Shown: positions 45,550-51,958 of the stretch, in pieces
How the letters are laid out: each line of letters begins with the position of its first letter
Position numbering within the stretch: position 1 is the first letter of the stretch
DNA from: Rickettsiales bacterium
GTDB taxonomy: Bacteria > Pseudomonadota > Alphaproteobacteria > Methylaequorales > Methylaequoraceae
DNA length: 51,958 nucleotides
Assembly: GCA_002689325.1 (NCBI GenBank)
Contig: NZFP01000038.1
Span: forward strand, 1 to 51,958
Direction: 5' to 3'
The notes under the pieces: generated by a model
Database searches by the model: none
The model's input: the letters and a program-made list of their open reading frames with translations, nothing else
Told to the model about the DNA's origin: nothing
Translations under genes and position numbers: made by a program

Positions 45550-46452
45550 TTAAAGTTTCAATTCTCTAAGAACGTAATCTTTAATTTTTAAACCCTCTAA
45601 ATGGACAGCCTTCTTGGCTTTGTTATTAAACCAGGTTAATTGCCTTTTAGCATATCTTCTTGTTTCTTGCATGAATTCCGTCATCGTTTCTTCTAATGAA
45701 TTTATTCCCTTTATATGTCTTGTTAATTGACGCAACCCTATAGATTTGTGAATGGGATGCTCTAATTTTTGTTTTACTTCTAAAAAGGATTTTACTTCCT
45801 CTAAAACTCCAAGATTTATCATTGCATCACATCTCTGGTTTATTCTTGAATAAAGTTTTTCCCTTTCTGTTTTAACTACAACATATATAACTTTTTTAAA
45901 AATCCGATTTTTTTCCATCTTATGCCACTCTGATAGACTGGTTTTTGTTGACAGATTAACTTCTAAGGCCCTTATTATTCTTTGTGTATCATTAGGTGAA
46001 AGTTTTTTTGAATATTCTTCATCAATTTTTTTTAATTCTTTAGACAAATAATTAATTCCAAATTTCTTAAACATATAGTCCACTCTTCTTTTAGCCGCAG
46101 TAGATACTTTTGGTATCTTGGAAATATTATTAATAATAGAATCCATGTAAAGACCTGTTCCTCCAACGAAAATTGGAATTTTGTTTTTTTTTTTTCTCAC
46201 TGTAGATAAAGCTTTTTTTTGCCAACTGCCAACATTACACATATCTGGATATTTTGTGTAACTAAACAAATTACAATCATATTTTTCTCTTAATTTCTTG
46301 ATCGGTCTGTTAGTCAATATTTCAAGCTGATCATAAACCTGCATGCTGTCACTATTTACAATAAAACTAGGGAAATGGGACTGAAGGTTAAAAGCTATCT
46401 CTGTTTTGTGAGAAGCAGTTGGACCACCAATAAAAATAGCGACAGGAAACAA
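45550..46452 (-). CDS. miaA: tRNA dimethylallyltransferase
   Basis: 300 residues. Family motifs: NSDSMQVYDQLEILTNRP near residue 34 (substrate-recognition), VGGTGLYMDSIIN near 96, LSPNDTQRIIRALEV near 151, RKHxxLT-like IHKSIGLRQLTRHI near 238 and TRRYAKRQLTWFNNK near 269. MiaA adds a dimethylallyl group to A37 of tRNAs reading UNN codons. The P-loop is odd: GGPTASHKTE where GPTASGKS/T is expected, so the Gly before the catalytic Lys is His. Rest intact, so probably active. It sits between degP (3 nt) and ilvB. Confidence 0.93.
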   Translation of the reverse strand: MFPVAIFIGGPTASHKTEIAFNLQSHFPSFIVNSDSMQVYDQLEILTNRPIKKLREKYDCNLFSYTKYPDMCNVGSWQKKALSTVRKKKNKIPIFVGGTGLYMDSIINNISKIPKVSTAAKRRVDYMFKKFGINYLSKELKKIDEEYSKKLSPNDTQRIIRALEVNLSTKTSLSEWHKMEKNRIFKKVIYVVVKTEREKLYSRINQRCDAMINLGVLEEVKSFLEVKQKLEHPIHKSIGLRQLTRHIKGINSLEETMTEFMQETRRYAKRQLTWFNNKAKKAVHLEGLKIKDYVLRELKL

Positions 46453-46455
46453 AAG

Positions 46456-47928
46456 TTACTTTAATTTAAGAATTAAAAATCTAGAAAAATTATTTTCAAA
46501 AATTTGAATAAGAGCTGCATCGGCCCCTTTTTTTTTCATATTTTCTAATAATTTTTTAACTTCAGACGGTTTTTTGACATTTACTTGAGATATTTGAGAG
46601 ATAACGGTACCAACGTTCAATCCTGCCTTAGCGGCAAAAGAATCTCTTTTTACAGCAGTAACAACAACACCATCTACATTTTTAGGAATGCCATATTCAG
46701 TTCTTGTTTTAGAGTTTAGACCTTTCATCCTGATTCCAATATCATCCATTTCTAATTCATTGTCCTCAACCTCTTCATCTTTTTTCTCATCACTCTTAGC
46801 AGTTTCATCGAACTTTTCACGTTCACCTAGTTTTACTGTAAACTTTTTAACTTTTTTATTTCTCCAGACCTTAACTTCAGCTTTACTTTCTACAGCTGCT
46901 TCAGCAACAGAAACTTGCAAGGATTTTACGTCTTTGATTTTTTTGCCATTAAACTCTAAAATAACATCACCAGCTTTAAGCCCTCCTTTTTCTGCAGGTT
47001 CACCAGGGTTAACCATTGAAATCAAAACACCTTCTTCATTCTTTAAACCTAAGCTTTTTGCAATATCAAGCGTTATTTCTTGTATTCTTACACCAAGCCA
47101 CCCTCTTTGAGTTTTACCAAATTTTTTTAACTGTTGAATAATTGGTTGCGCAAGGTTTGACGGGATTGAAAAACCTATACCAACGCTACCGCCAGTTGGA
47201 GAAAAAATTGCGGTATTAATTCCTAAAACTTCTCCATCTAAATTAAAAAGCGGGCCACCAGAATTACCTCTATTAATTGAAGCGTCTGTTTGAATGAAAC
47301 TGTCAAAAGGACCAGCATTAATATCCCTGTTGAAAGCTGATATAATTCCAGATGTAACCGTACCGCCTAAACCAAAAGGATTACCAATAGCGATTACAGA
47401 ATGACCAACTCTTGCTTTATCAGAATCTGCGAATTTAACAAAAGCCAAAGGTTTTTTTGATTCTACTTTTAATAATGCAAGATCAGTCAGTTTATCTGTA
47501 CCAATTAATTTAGCCTCTAATTCTGAATCATCCTGAAATTTAACTCTTATCTCATTAGCTTGTTCGATAACATGGTTGTTTGTTACTATATATCCAGAGG
47601 AGTCAATTACAAAGCCTGAACCCAGAGCTTGGGGTCTTTCTTGTTGTGGTTGTTGCTGCGGACCTGGTTGAGGTCCAAATGGAAAACCTGGTGGGAAGTT
47701 TTTAAAAAAGTCTCTAAATTGAGGTGGAATATTATCTAAAGGCATTTGATTTTCGTTATTTTTTTTTGGTTTTTGAACTGTGAAAACATTTACTACAGAA
47801 GGAGAAAGCTTATCTACCAAATTGGCAAAATCATCTGAAAGGGGGTGAGTATAAGGGTTTTCAAATGAGAAAAAGTAAATTGGAACAAAAAATATAAAAA
47901 ATATGAATTTTTTTAAATATTTTTTCAT
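46456..47928 (-). CDS. degP: Do-family periplasmic serine endopeptidase (DegP/HtrA)
   Basis: 490 residues. A signal peptide (about 1-22, FIFFIFFVPIYFFSF) leads to the protease domain with the catalytic triad His in YIVTNNHVIE near 117, Asp in TDLALLKVES near 147, and Ser in NRGNSGGPLFN near 222. Two PDZ domains follow (about 275-370 and 400-485), separated by an acidic KSDEKKDEEVEDNELEMDD linker. A Gln/Pro-rich stretch (FGPQPGPQQQPQQERPQ) precedes the protease domain. It degrades or refolds misfolded envelope proteins. It follows hflC by 7 nt; HflK-HflC-DegP is a common alphaproteobacterial set. Confidence 0.95.
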   Translation of the reverse strand: MKKYLKKFIFFIFFVPIYFFSFENPYTHPLSDDFANLVDKLSPSVVNVFTVQKPKKNNENQMPLDNIPPQFRDFFKNFPPGFPFGPQPGPQQQPQQERPQALGSGFVIDSSGYIVTNNHVIEQANEIRVKFQDDSELEAKLIGTDKLTDLALLKVESKKPLAFVKFADSDKARVGHSVIAIGNPFGLGGTVTSGIISAFNRDINAGPFDSFIQTDASINRGNSGGPLFNLDGEVLGINTAIFSPTGGSVGIGFSIPSNLAQPIIQQLKKFGKTQRGWLGVRIQEITLDIAKSLGLKNEEGVLISMVNPGEPAEKGGLKAGDVILEFNGKKIKDVKSLQVSVAEAAVESKAEVKVWRNKKVKKFTVKLGEREKFDETAKSDEKKDEEVEDNELEMDDIGIRMKGLNSKTRTEYGIPKNVDGVVVTAVKRDSFAAKAGLNVGTVISQISQVNVKKPSEVKKLLENMKKKGADAALIQIFENNFSRFLILKLK

Positions 47929-47935
47929 TGATTTC

Positions 47936-48802
47936 TTAGTTTAAACCTTTGGAGTTGTTAAAAAATTCTAGAAATTCGCTGTCAGGAGACAAAATCATGG
48001 TAGTTCCTTCCTCACCCAAGACATTTCCATAAGCTTGCATTGATCTATAAAATGAATAGAAATCTGGATCTTTTTGAAATGCATTTGCATAAACATCAAC
48101 AGCTTCAGATTCACCTTCTCCTCTCAGAATTTCACCTTTTTTTGTTGCTTCAGCTAGAATAACTGTTCTTTCTTTGTCAGCCTCTGCTCTTATTTTTTGC
48201 GCTGTTTCGGCGCCCTTTGCTCTAAATTCCTTTGCTTCCCTGACTCTTTCACTAATCATTCTTTCATAGATTGCTTGGCTATTCGCTTCAGGCAAGTCAG
48301 CCCTTCTAATTCTAACATCAACTATTTCTATTCCAAATCTCGAAGCTTCATTATTTACTTCAAGCTTGATGTCTTCCATAATTTTACTTCTTTCCTCTGA
48401 TAAAAGTTCATCTAGTGTAACTCTACCAACGACTCTTCTTAATGATGAAATCACATTTGAATTTAACCTGTTTCTTACATTTGATTCAGTACCAACAGTT
48501 TTATAAAACTCTAATGGATCAGTTATTTTGAACCTAGTGAAAGAATCTAATAACATTCTTTTCTTATCAACGGCGATTACCTCTTCTATAGGAAGGTCAT
48601 ACTCTAAGATTCTTTTGTCATATTTAACTGTATTTTGAATAATTGGTAGCTTTACGTGTAGCCCAGAATCTTTAATTACTCTTTTAGGCTCTCCAAACTG
48701 GAGAACAAGACCTTGCTGTTTTTCACTCATTGTAAAAAGCGAATTAATTCCTAAAAAACCTAAGGCTACAATAATAACAATGAAAATAGTTGATTTACTC
48801 AT
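47936..48802 (-). CDS. hflC: HflC, SPFH-domain regulator of FtsH protease
   Basis: 288 residues: one N-terminal membrane helix (about 4-22, IFIVIIVALGFLGINSLF), then the SPFH/band 7 domain with EKQQGLVLQFGEPKRVIKDSGLHVKLPIIQNTVKYDKRILEYDLPIEEVIAVDKKRMLLDSFTRFKI. RADLPEANSQAIYERMISERVREAKEFRAKGAETAQKIRAEADKERTVILAEA near 165-215 is the characteristic coiled coil. HflK and HflC form a periplasmic cage around FtsH that limits access to membrane substrates. Its start overlaps the hflK stop by 8 nt. Confidence 0.96.
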   Translation of the reverse strand: MSKSTIFIVIIVALGFLGINSLFTMSEKQQGLVLQFGEPKRVIKDSGLHVKLPIIQNTVKYDKRILEYDLPIEEVIAVDKKRMLLDSFTRFKITDPLEFYKTVGTESNVRNRLNSNVISSLRRVVGRVTLDELLSEERSKIMEDIKLEVNNEASRFGIEIVDVRIRRADLPEANSQAIYERMISERVREAKEFRAKGAETAQKIRAEADKERTVILAEATKKGEILRGEGESEAVDVYANAFQKDPDFYSFYRSMQAYGNVLGEEGTTMILSPDSEFLEFFNNSKGLN

Positions 48803-49910
48803 TTAATTTTTCCTGATTAGTGTTTCTATCTTTTTTTTTTAACTCCGGTAGTGGAAGATAAGGAACAATTCCACTGCCCGCGTTTTTATCAACAATTATC
48901 TTATCAATTTTTCCAAGAGTTTTTTCTAAAGTTTCTAAATAAATTCTTTCCCTGGTAACGTCTTTAGAATTTTTATAGGAATCATAAACGGATATAAACC
49001 TTTGTGCTTCACCTTGTGCTTTTGCTACTACCTCTTGTTTGTAAGCCTCTGCCTCTTGAACTTTTCTTTCGGCATCACCACGAGCTTTTGGGATTATATC
49101 ATTTCTGTAGGCTTCCGCCTCATTTCTCAATCTCTGTTCATCTGTTTTTGCTCTTTGAACATCTCTGTATGATTCAATAACCAATTCAGGGGGATCTGCT
49201 TTTTGAAGTTGTACTTGTGTTACAAGAATACCAGAGTTGTAATAATCCAATACACTTTGAACTTTATTTTTAACTTCCTCTTCAACTATAGACTTTCCTT
49301 CTGAGAGAATGGGGCCAATAGGAGTTTGACCTATTTTTTCCCTCATCACACTTTCTCCAATACTTTTAATGGTTGCTATTGGGTTTCTAACATTAAATAG
49401 AAAGTCTTTTGCATCATTAATAATCCAAAAAACTGTGAAATTTAAATCTACAATATTTTCATCACCTGTTAGCATTAAAGCTTCTTCCGGGACCTGTCGT
49501 GTTTGCTGATTTTGGCTAAATTGAGACTGAGAAGTTCTGAAACCAACCTCTATTCTATTCACACGTGTCACTTTTGGCTTATTCGCCGATTCAATTGGAA
49601 AAGGCAGGTGGTAGTGAAGCCCTGGCTCTGTTGTCCTGACATACTCACCGAATCTTGTTACTACTCCCTGTTCATCTGTACCTACTCGGTAAAAACCACT
49701 TAGAGTCCAAATTGAAACTAAGATTAGTAATATTAATGAAAAACTTGCGGGATTTTTTTTAGGGAAAAAATTCTTTAATCTATCCTGAAAATTATCAAAA
49801 AAATCGTCACTATTGTTTTTCCTTCCAGAACCATTGTAAGATGATTTAGAATTATCTTTTGAGTTTTTGCCCCATGGGCTATCATCATCGTTATTTGAAG
49901 ACCAAGACAT
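48795..49910 (-). CDS. hflK: HflK, SPFH-domain regulator of FtsH protease
   Basis: ATG 49910 gives 371 residues starting MSWSSNNDDDSPWGKNSKDN, the Trp/Asp/Ser-rich cytoplasmic start known for HflK; the track's 18 extra residues (49964) are unlike the family. A membrane helix lies at about 56-75, followed by the SPFH domain (VGTDEQGVVTRFGEYVRTTEPGLHYHLPFPIE), QTRQVPEEALMLTGDENIVDLNFTVFWII and a coiled coil YRNDIIPKARGDAERKVQEAEAYKQEVVAKAQGEAQRF. Partner of HflC. It is divergent from mrp with about 100 nt between, which should hold the promoter of the hflK-to-leuA unit. Confidence 0.95.
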   Translation of the reverse strand: MSWSSNNDDDSPWGKNSKDNSKSSYNGSGRKNNSDDFFDNFQDRLKNFFPKKNPASFSLILLILVSIWTLSGFYRVGTDEQGVVTRFGEYVRTTEPGLHYHLPFPIESANKPKVTRVNRIEVGFRTSQSQFSQNQQTRQVPEEALMLTGDENIVDLNFTVFWIINDAKDFLFNVRNPIATIKSIGESVMREKIGQTPIGPILSEGKSIVEEEVKNKVQSVLDYYNSGILVTQVQLQKADPPELVIESYRDVQRAKTDEQRLRNEAEAYRNDIIPKARGDAERKVQEAEAYKQEVVAKAQGEAQRFISVYDSYKNSKDVTRERIYLETLEKTLGKIDKIIVDKNAGSGIVPYLPLPELKKKDRNTNQEKLNE

Positions 49911-50011
49911 AATTTTAATAGTTAAAAGTACTATTTTTATATAAGAATTGTTTTGACTATGCAAAGAAATATTTTAGATATTAATATAAACTTATTAAAT
50001 TGAATGTACTC

Positions 50012-50785
50012 ATGATTAAAAATATTGTTGTTATTGGATCTGGTAAAGGTGGCGTTGGAAAATCAACAATTACAGTAAATTTAGCAATTTCTTTGGCCAA
50101 AAAAAAATTCAATGTAGGTTTACTTGATGCTGATATCTATGGACCATCAATACCCAGAATGCTTGGAATTAAAGAAAAACCAGAAGTCTCGAAAAAAAAA
50201 AAAATTATGCCATATTTTAAATATGGGATAAAGGCCATATCAATTGGTAACATGATACCCGATAATGGAGCTGTAATTTGGCGTGGAGCAATGGCAACCA
50301 GTGCAATTAAACAACTTTATAATGATGTGGACTGGGGAGACCTCGATTACCTCCTAATTGATCTCCCTCCTGGTACTGGTGATATTCAACTTTCCTTATG
50401 CCAAAGCATGTCATTAAAGGGTGCCGTAATAGTTTCTACACCTCAAGAGATTTCTTTAATTGATGTAAGAAAATCAATCAACATGTTTAAAAGAGTAAAT
50501 GTTCCAATTCTCGGCATTGTCCAAAATATGAGTTATTTTGAAATTGGAGGTCAAAAAAATTATATTTTTGGAAAAAATGGAGTTACCTTAGAAGCAAAGG
50601 AACAAAATTTAGAATTGCTTGGGGATATACCGATTTTACCAAAAATTGCAGAATCAGGAGACATTGGAAAACCTCCAACCGACGATGATACAAGCGAAAT
50701 ATTTATGATTTATAATGAAATAGCTAAAAAAACAGTTAATGCATTAAATAAGGTAAAAATTAAAGACGTCGATATTTCATCTTAA
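50012..50785 (+). CDS. apbC: Mrp/ApbC-type iron-sulfur cluster carrier ATPase, short form
   Basis: ATG 50012 gives 257 residues (MIKNIVVIGSGKGGVGKST); the track's TTG at 50000 adds four. The deviant Walker A GSGKGGVGKST, LLDADIYGPSIPRMLG, RGAMATSAIKQLYNDVDWGDLDYLLIDLPPGTGDIQLSL and VIVSTPQEISLIDVRKSINMF mark the Mrp/NBP35 family. Such proteins bind and hand on 4Fe-4S clusters. The N-terminal MIP18/DUF59 domain found in many bacterial Mrp proteins is absent, and I see no CxxC near the C-terminus (NMSYFEIGGQKNYIFG replaces the usual NMSxFxCPxC). That loss is worth noting. Convergent with thyX, 5 nt apart. Confidence 0.87.
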   Translation: MIKNIVVIGSGKGGVGKSTITVNLAISLAKKKFNVGLLDADIYGPSIPRMLGIKEKPEVSKKKKIMPYFKYGIKAISIGNMIPDNGAVIWRGAMATSAIKQLYNDVDWGDLDYLLIDLPPGTGDIQLSLCQSMSLKGAVIVSTPQEISLIDVRKSINMFKRVNVPILGIVQNMSYFEIGGQKNYIFGKNGVTLEAKEQNLELLGDIPILPKIAESGDIGKPPTDDDTSEIFMIYNEIAKKTVNALNKVKIKDVDISS

Positions 50786-50790
50786 AAGGT

Positions 50791-51723
50791 CTATAAGTCA
50801 AAAACTTCCTTTAAAGTTTGTAATTCTCTTCTACTAAGTTTTGAGTCAGATACTTTTTTTCTATTAAGTTTTTGTTTAATATACTCTATAGCATCAGCGG
50901 AGAGTGTTAGTGAACTTAATCTGTTTTTTACAAAGGCCTCATAAGTTAGGGGCACCCATTTTTTTAAAATTTTAATCATAACATCAGCATATACTCTTAT
51001 TTCATACTGAGCATGAGGATCAAATCTAAGTGCTAAAAAATGCATTAAATTATGCAGATCTATTTTCCAATACCATTGTGTATAGGAATTTAATGGGAGA
51101 ACCATCCTTGCTAATTCTCTGGCAATTCCTGACCTTTTTTCATCTAAAATTTCTCCCTCTTCATCTAAATTTAATAAATGGTGATATGATGAAAAGTTAA
51201 TTTTTGCATTTTCTCTCATCAACGATAGGTAGTGTTTTCCTAGATTCTTATCAATCTCTCCAGATCTACCCTGATTATTTTGCTGTGATTGAGGTTTTAC
51301 ATCATCAATTTTGGGGATGTAAAACTCCTCATCAAGAATTGAATAACGAGCTGAATATTCATTTACATTTGCTGTTCTGTGTCTAATCCATTGTCTGGCT
51401 ACAAATATAGGAAGTTTAATATGAAATTTTATCTCATTCATTTCAAAAGGAGTTGAATGTTTATGACTTAAAAGATAATTAATTAAACTCTTGTCTTGGT
51501 TTAATTTTTTAGTTCCTTTTCCATAAGAAACCCTTGCAGCTTGAACAATTGAAGAATCATCTCCCATGTAATCAATTACTCTTATAAAACCATGATCCAA
51601 AACTTTGTAGGGTTTGTAGAGAATTTTTTCTAATTTAGCAACTGTTGCTCTTTTGGTAGAAAACTTTAAATTACTAATTTCTTCCAGTTGCTTAATTGAT
51701 TGTTTAGTATTTTTTTTCATCAA
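50791..51723 (-). CDS. thyX: Flavin-dependent thymidylate synthase
   Basis: 310 residues. The ThyX motif [15 protein letters not shown] near residue 124 fits RHRxxxxNExSxRYS exactly. [28 protein letters not shown] precedes it and [50 protein letters not shown] follows, with the FAD and dUMP site residues. It methylates dUMP using methylene-THF and a reduced flavin. The C-terminus is Lys/Arg-rich. A ThyX-only genome would be consistent with the dcd-MazG set for dUMP supply, but a thyA gene elsewhere cannot be excluded. Divergent from ssrA. Confidence 0.95.
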   Translation of the reverse strand: MMKKNTKQSIKQLEEISNLKFSTKRATVAKLEKILYKPYKVLDHGFIRVIDYMGDDSSIVQAARVSYGKGTKKLNQDKSLINYLLSHKHSTPFEMNEIKFHIKLPIFVARQWIRHRTANVNEYSARYSILDEEFYIPKIDDVKPQSQQNNQGRSGEIDKNLGKHYLSLMRENAKINFSSYHHLLNLDEEGEILDEKRSGIARELARMVLPLNSYTQWYWKIDLHNLMHFLALRFDPHAQYEIRVYADVMIKILKKWVPLTYEAFVKNRLSSLTLSADAIEYIKQKLNRKKVSDSKLSRRELQTLKEVFDL

Positions 51724-51814
51724 GTTTATAAATTATAGACAATGTAAAAAAAATTATACGTTTAATTTTTTTTTTTTTTATTTATTATTGAATTGCTTAA
51801 TAAGCTATAGCAAT

Positions 51815-51958
51815 AAACGTTTGAATTGTGAACCGAGACGGACCCGGGGGCGGTACCCGGCGCCTCCACCAAAAAAATATAACGGGGGCGAAATAGGATC
51901 GACGTGCGTGGAATTTTCAAAAACTTTGCTCGGAATGGTACCAACGTTATCGGACCAA
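51815..51958 (+). ncRNA. ssrA: Circularly permuted two-piece tmRNA (acceptor piece and start of coding piece)
   Basis: GAATTGTGAACCGAGACGG then CGGGGGCGGTACCCGGCGCC..CTCCACCA is the acceptor piece, ending in CCA at 51869-51871. A 12-nt AT-rich spacer (51872-51883) follows, then GGGGGCGAAATAGGATCGAC, the usual 5' end of the tmRNA coding piece, from 51884 to beyond the window. CGCCTCC pairs with GGGGGCG in seven pairs (one G-T). The T arm is CCGGG-GGCGGTA-CCCGG; the T-loop departs from TTC but this is known for permuted tmRNAs. Order acceptor-then-coding identifies the alphaproteobacterial permuted form. The 5' end of the acceptor piece is estimated and the tag reading frame is not in view. The ORF 51762-51944 is a shadow. 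Confidence 0.88.

Noticed and set aside
46688-47110. 140-aa ORF opposite degP
   Set aside because: Antisense shadow, Ser/Leu/Pro-rich; degP fully explains the region.
49911-50011. Riboswitch or sRNA in the hflK/mrp divergent gap
   Set aside because: The sequence is AT-rich with no stable GC-containing stem and is short enough to be just two promoters.
51762-51944. Minus-strand ORF of 60 aa at the right edge
   Set aside because: It lies across the tmRNA acceptor and coding pieces, whose pairing explains the GC-rich sequence; the ORF is a shadow.

Overview
The window looks like chromosome from a streamlined, AT-rich alphaproteobacterium (GC roughly 30% by eye). Gene spacing is often 0-10 nt, neighbours frequently overlap by 1-40 nt, and no stretch over 300 nt lacks a gene. 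The alphaproteobacterial assignment rests on three things: a circularly permuted two-piece tmRNA at the right edge, the block murA-his-infA-maf-tRNA-Phe, and a COQ9-like protein beside UbiB. The genome style and the run hflK-hflC-degP-miaA-ilvB-ilvN-ilvC-leuA-mreBCD-mrdA-rodA suggest a marine SAR11- or HIMB59-like lineage. That last step is inference from gene order, not a phylogeny. No phage, insertion sequence, integrase or CRISPR array is visible.

Layout. 1-1509: the start of glmU (minus, cut by the window edge), a Gph-type phosphatase (plus) and a 41-residue membrane ORF (minus). 1621-4257: a small secreted protein with a terminator, then sua5/tsaC broken by a frameshift in an A13 run, then a GlcD-type FAD oxidase. 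11008-4254 (minus): one long apparent transcription unit of mazG-like, a 32-residue ORF, dcd, murA, hisG, hisD, infA, maf, tRNA-Phe, a lipoprotein and a GT2 transferase. 11147-16104 (plus): an FMN glutamate-synthase-family protein, a TPR/GT41 glycosyltransferase frameshifted in an A9 run, a peculiar tRNA-Thr, a dicarboxylate/amino-acid symporter and a 58-residue protein. 22922-16091 (minus): a surface-glycan cluster (GT9, GT2, two GT4, asparagine synthetase) followed by dihydroorotase.

22966-30767: ygfZ, meaB, glyS/glyQ, a polyprenyl diphosphate synthase, UbiB/ABC1 and COQ9-like; the last three form a ubiquinone group. 30842-35298 (plus): cytochrome c, apt, then a four-gene cassette (ExbB/MotA-like channel, ExbD-like stator with a YfaP-like domain, a two-TM protein, a lipoprotein) and a PerM-type permease. 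40568-35304 (minus): the rod-shape operon mreB-mreC-mreD-mrdA-rodA. 49910-40612 (minus): hflK, hflC, degP, miaA, ilvB, ilvN, ilvC, leuA. The right end holds a short Mrp/ApbC ATPase, thyX and the start of ssrA.

Most of the window is core housekeeping: wall and shape synthesis, branched-chain amino acids and histidine, ubiquinone, tRNA charging and modification, membrane protein quality control. The best candidates for something undescribed are the ExbB/ExbD-like cassette, whose lipoprotein has a diverged paralogue next to tRNA-Phe, and the tRNA-Thr with perfect stems but non-canonical D and T loops, whose acceptor stem seems to supply the ribosome-binding site of the next gene.
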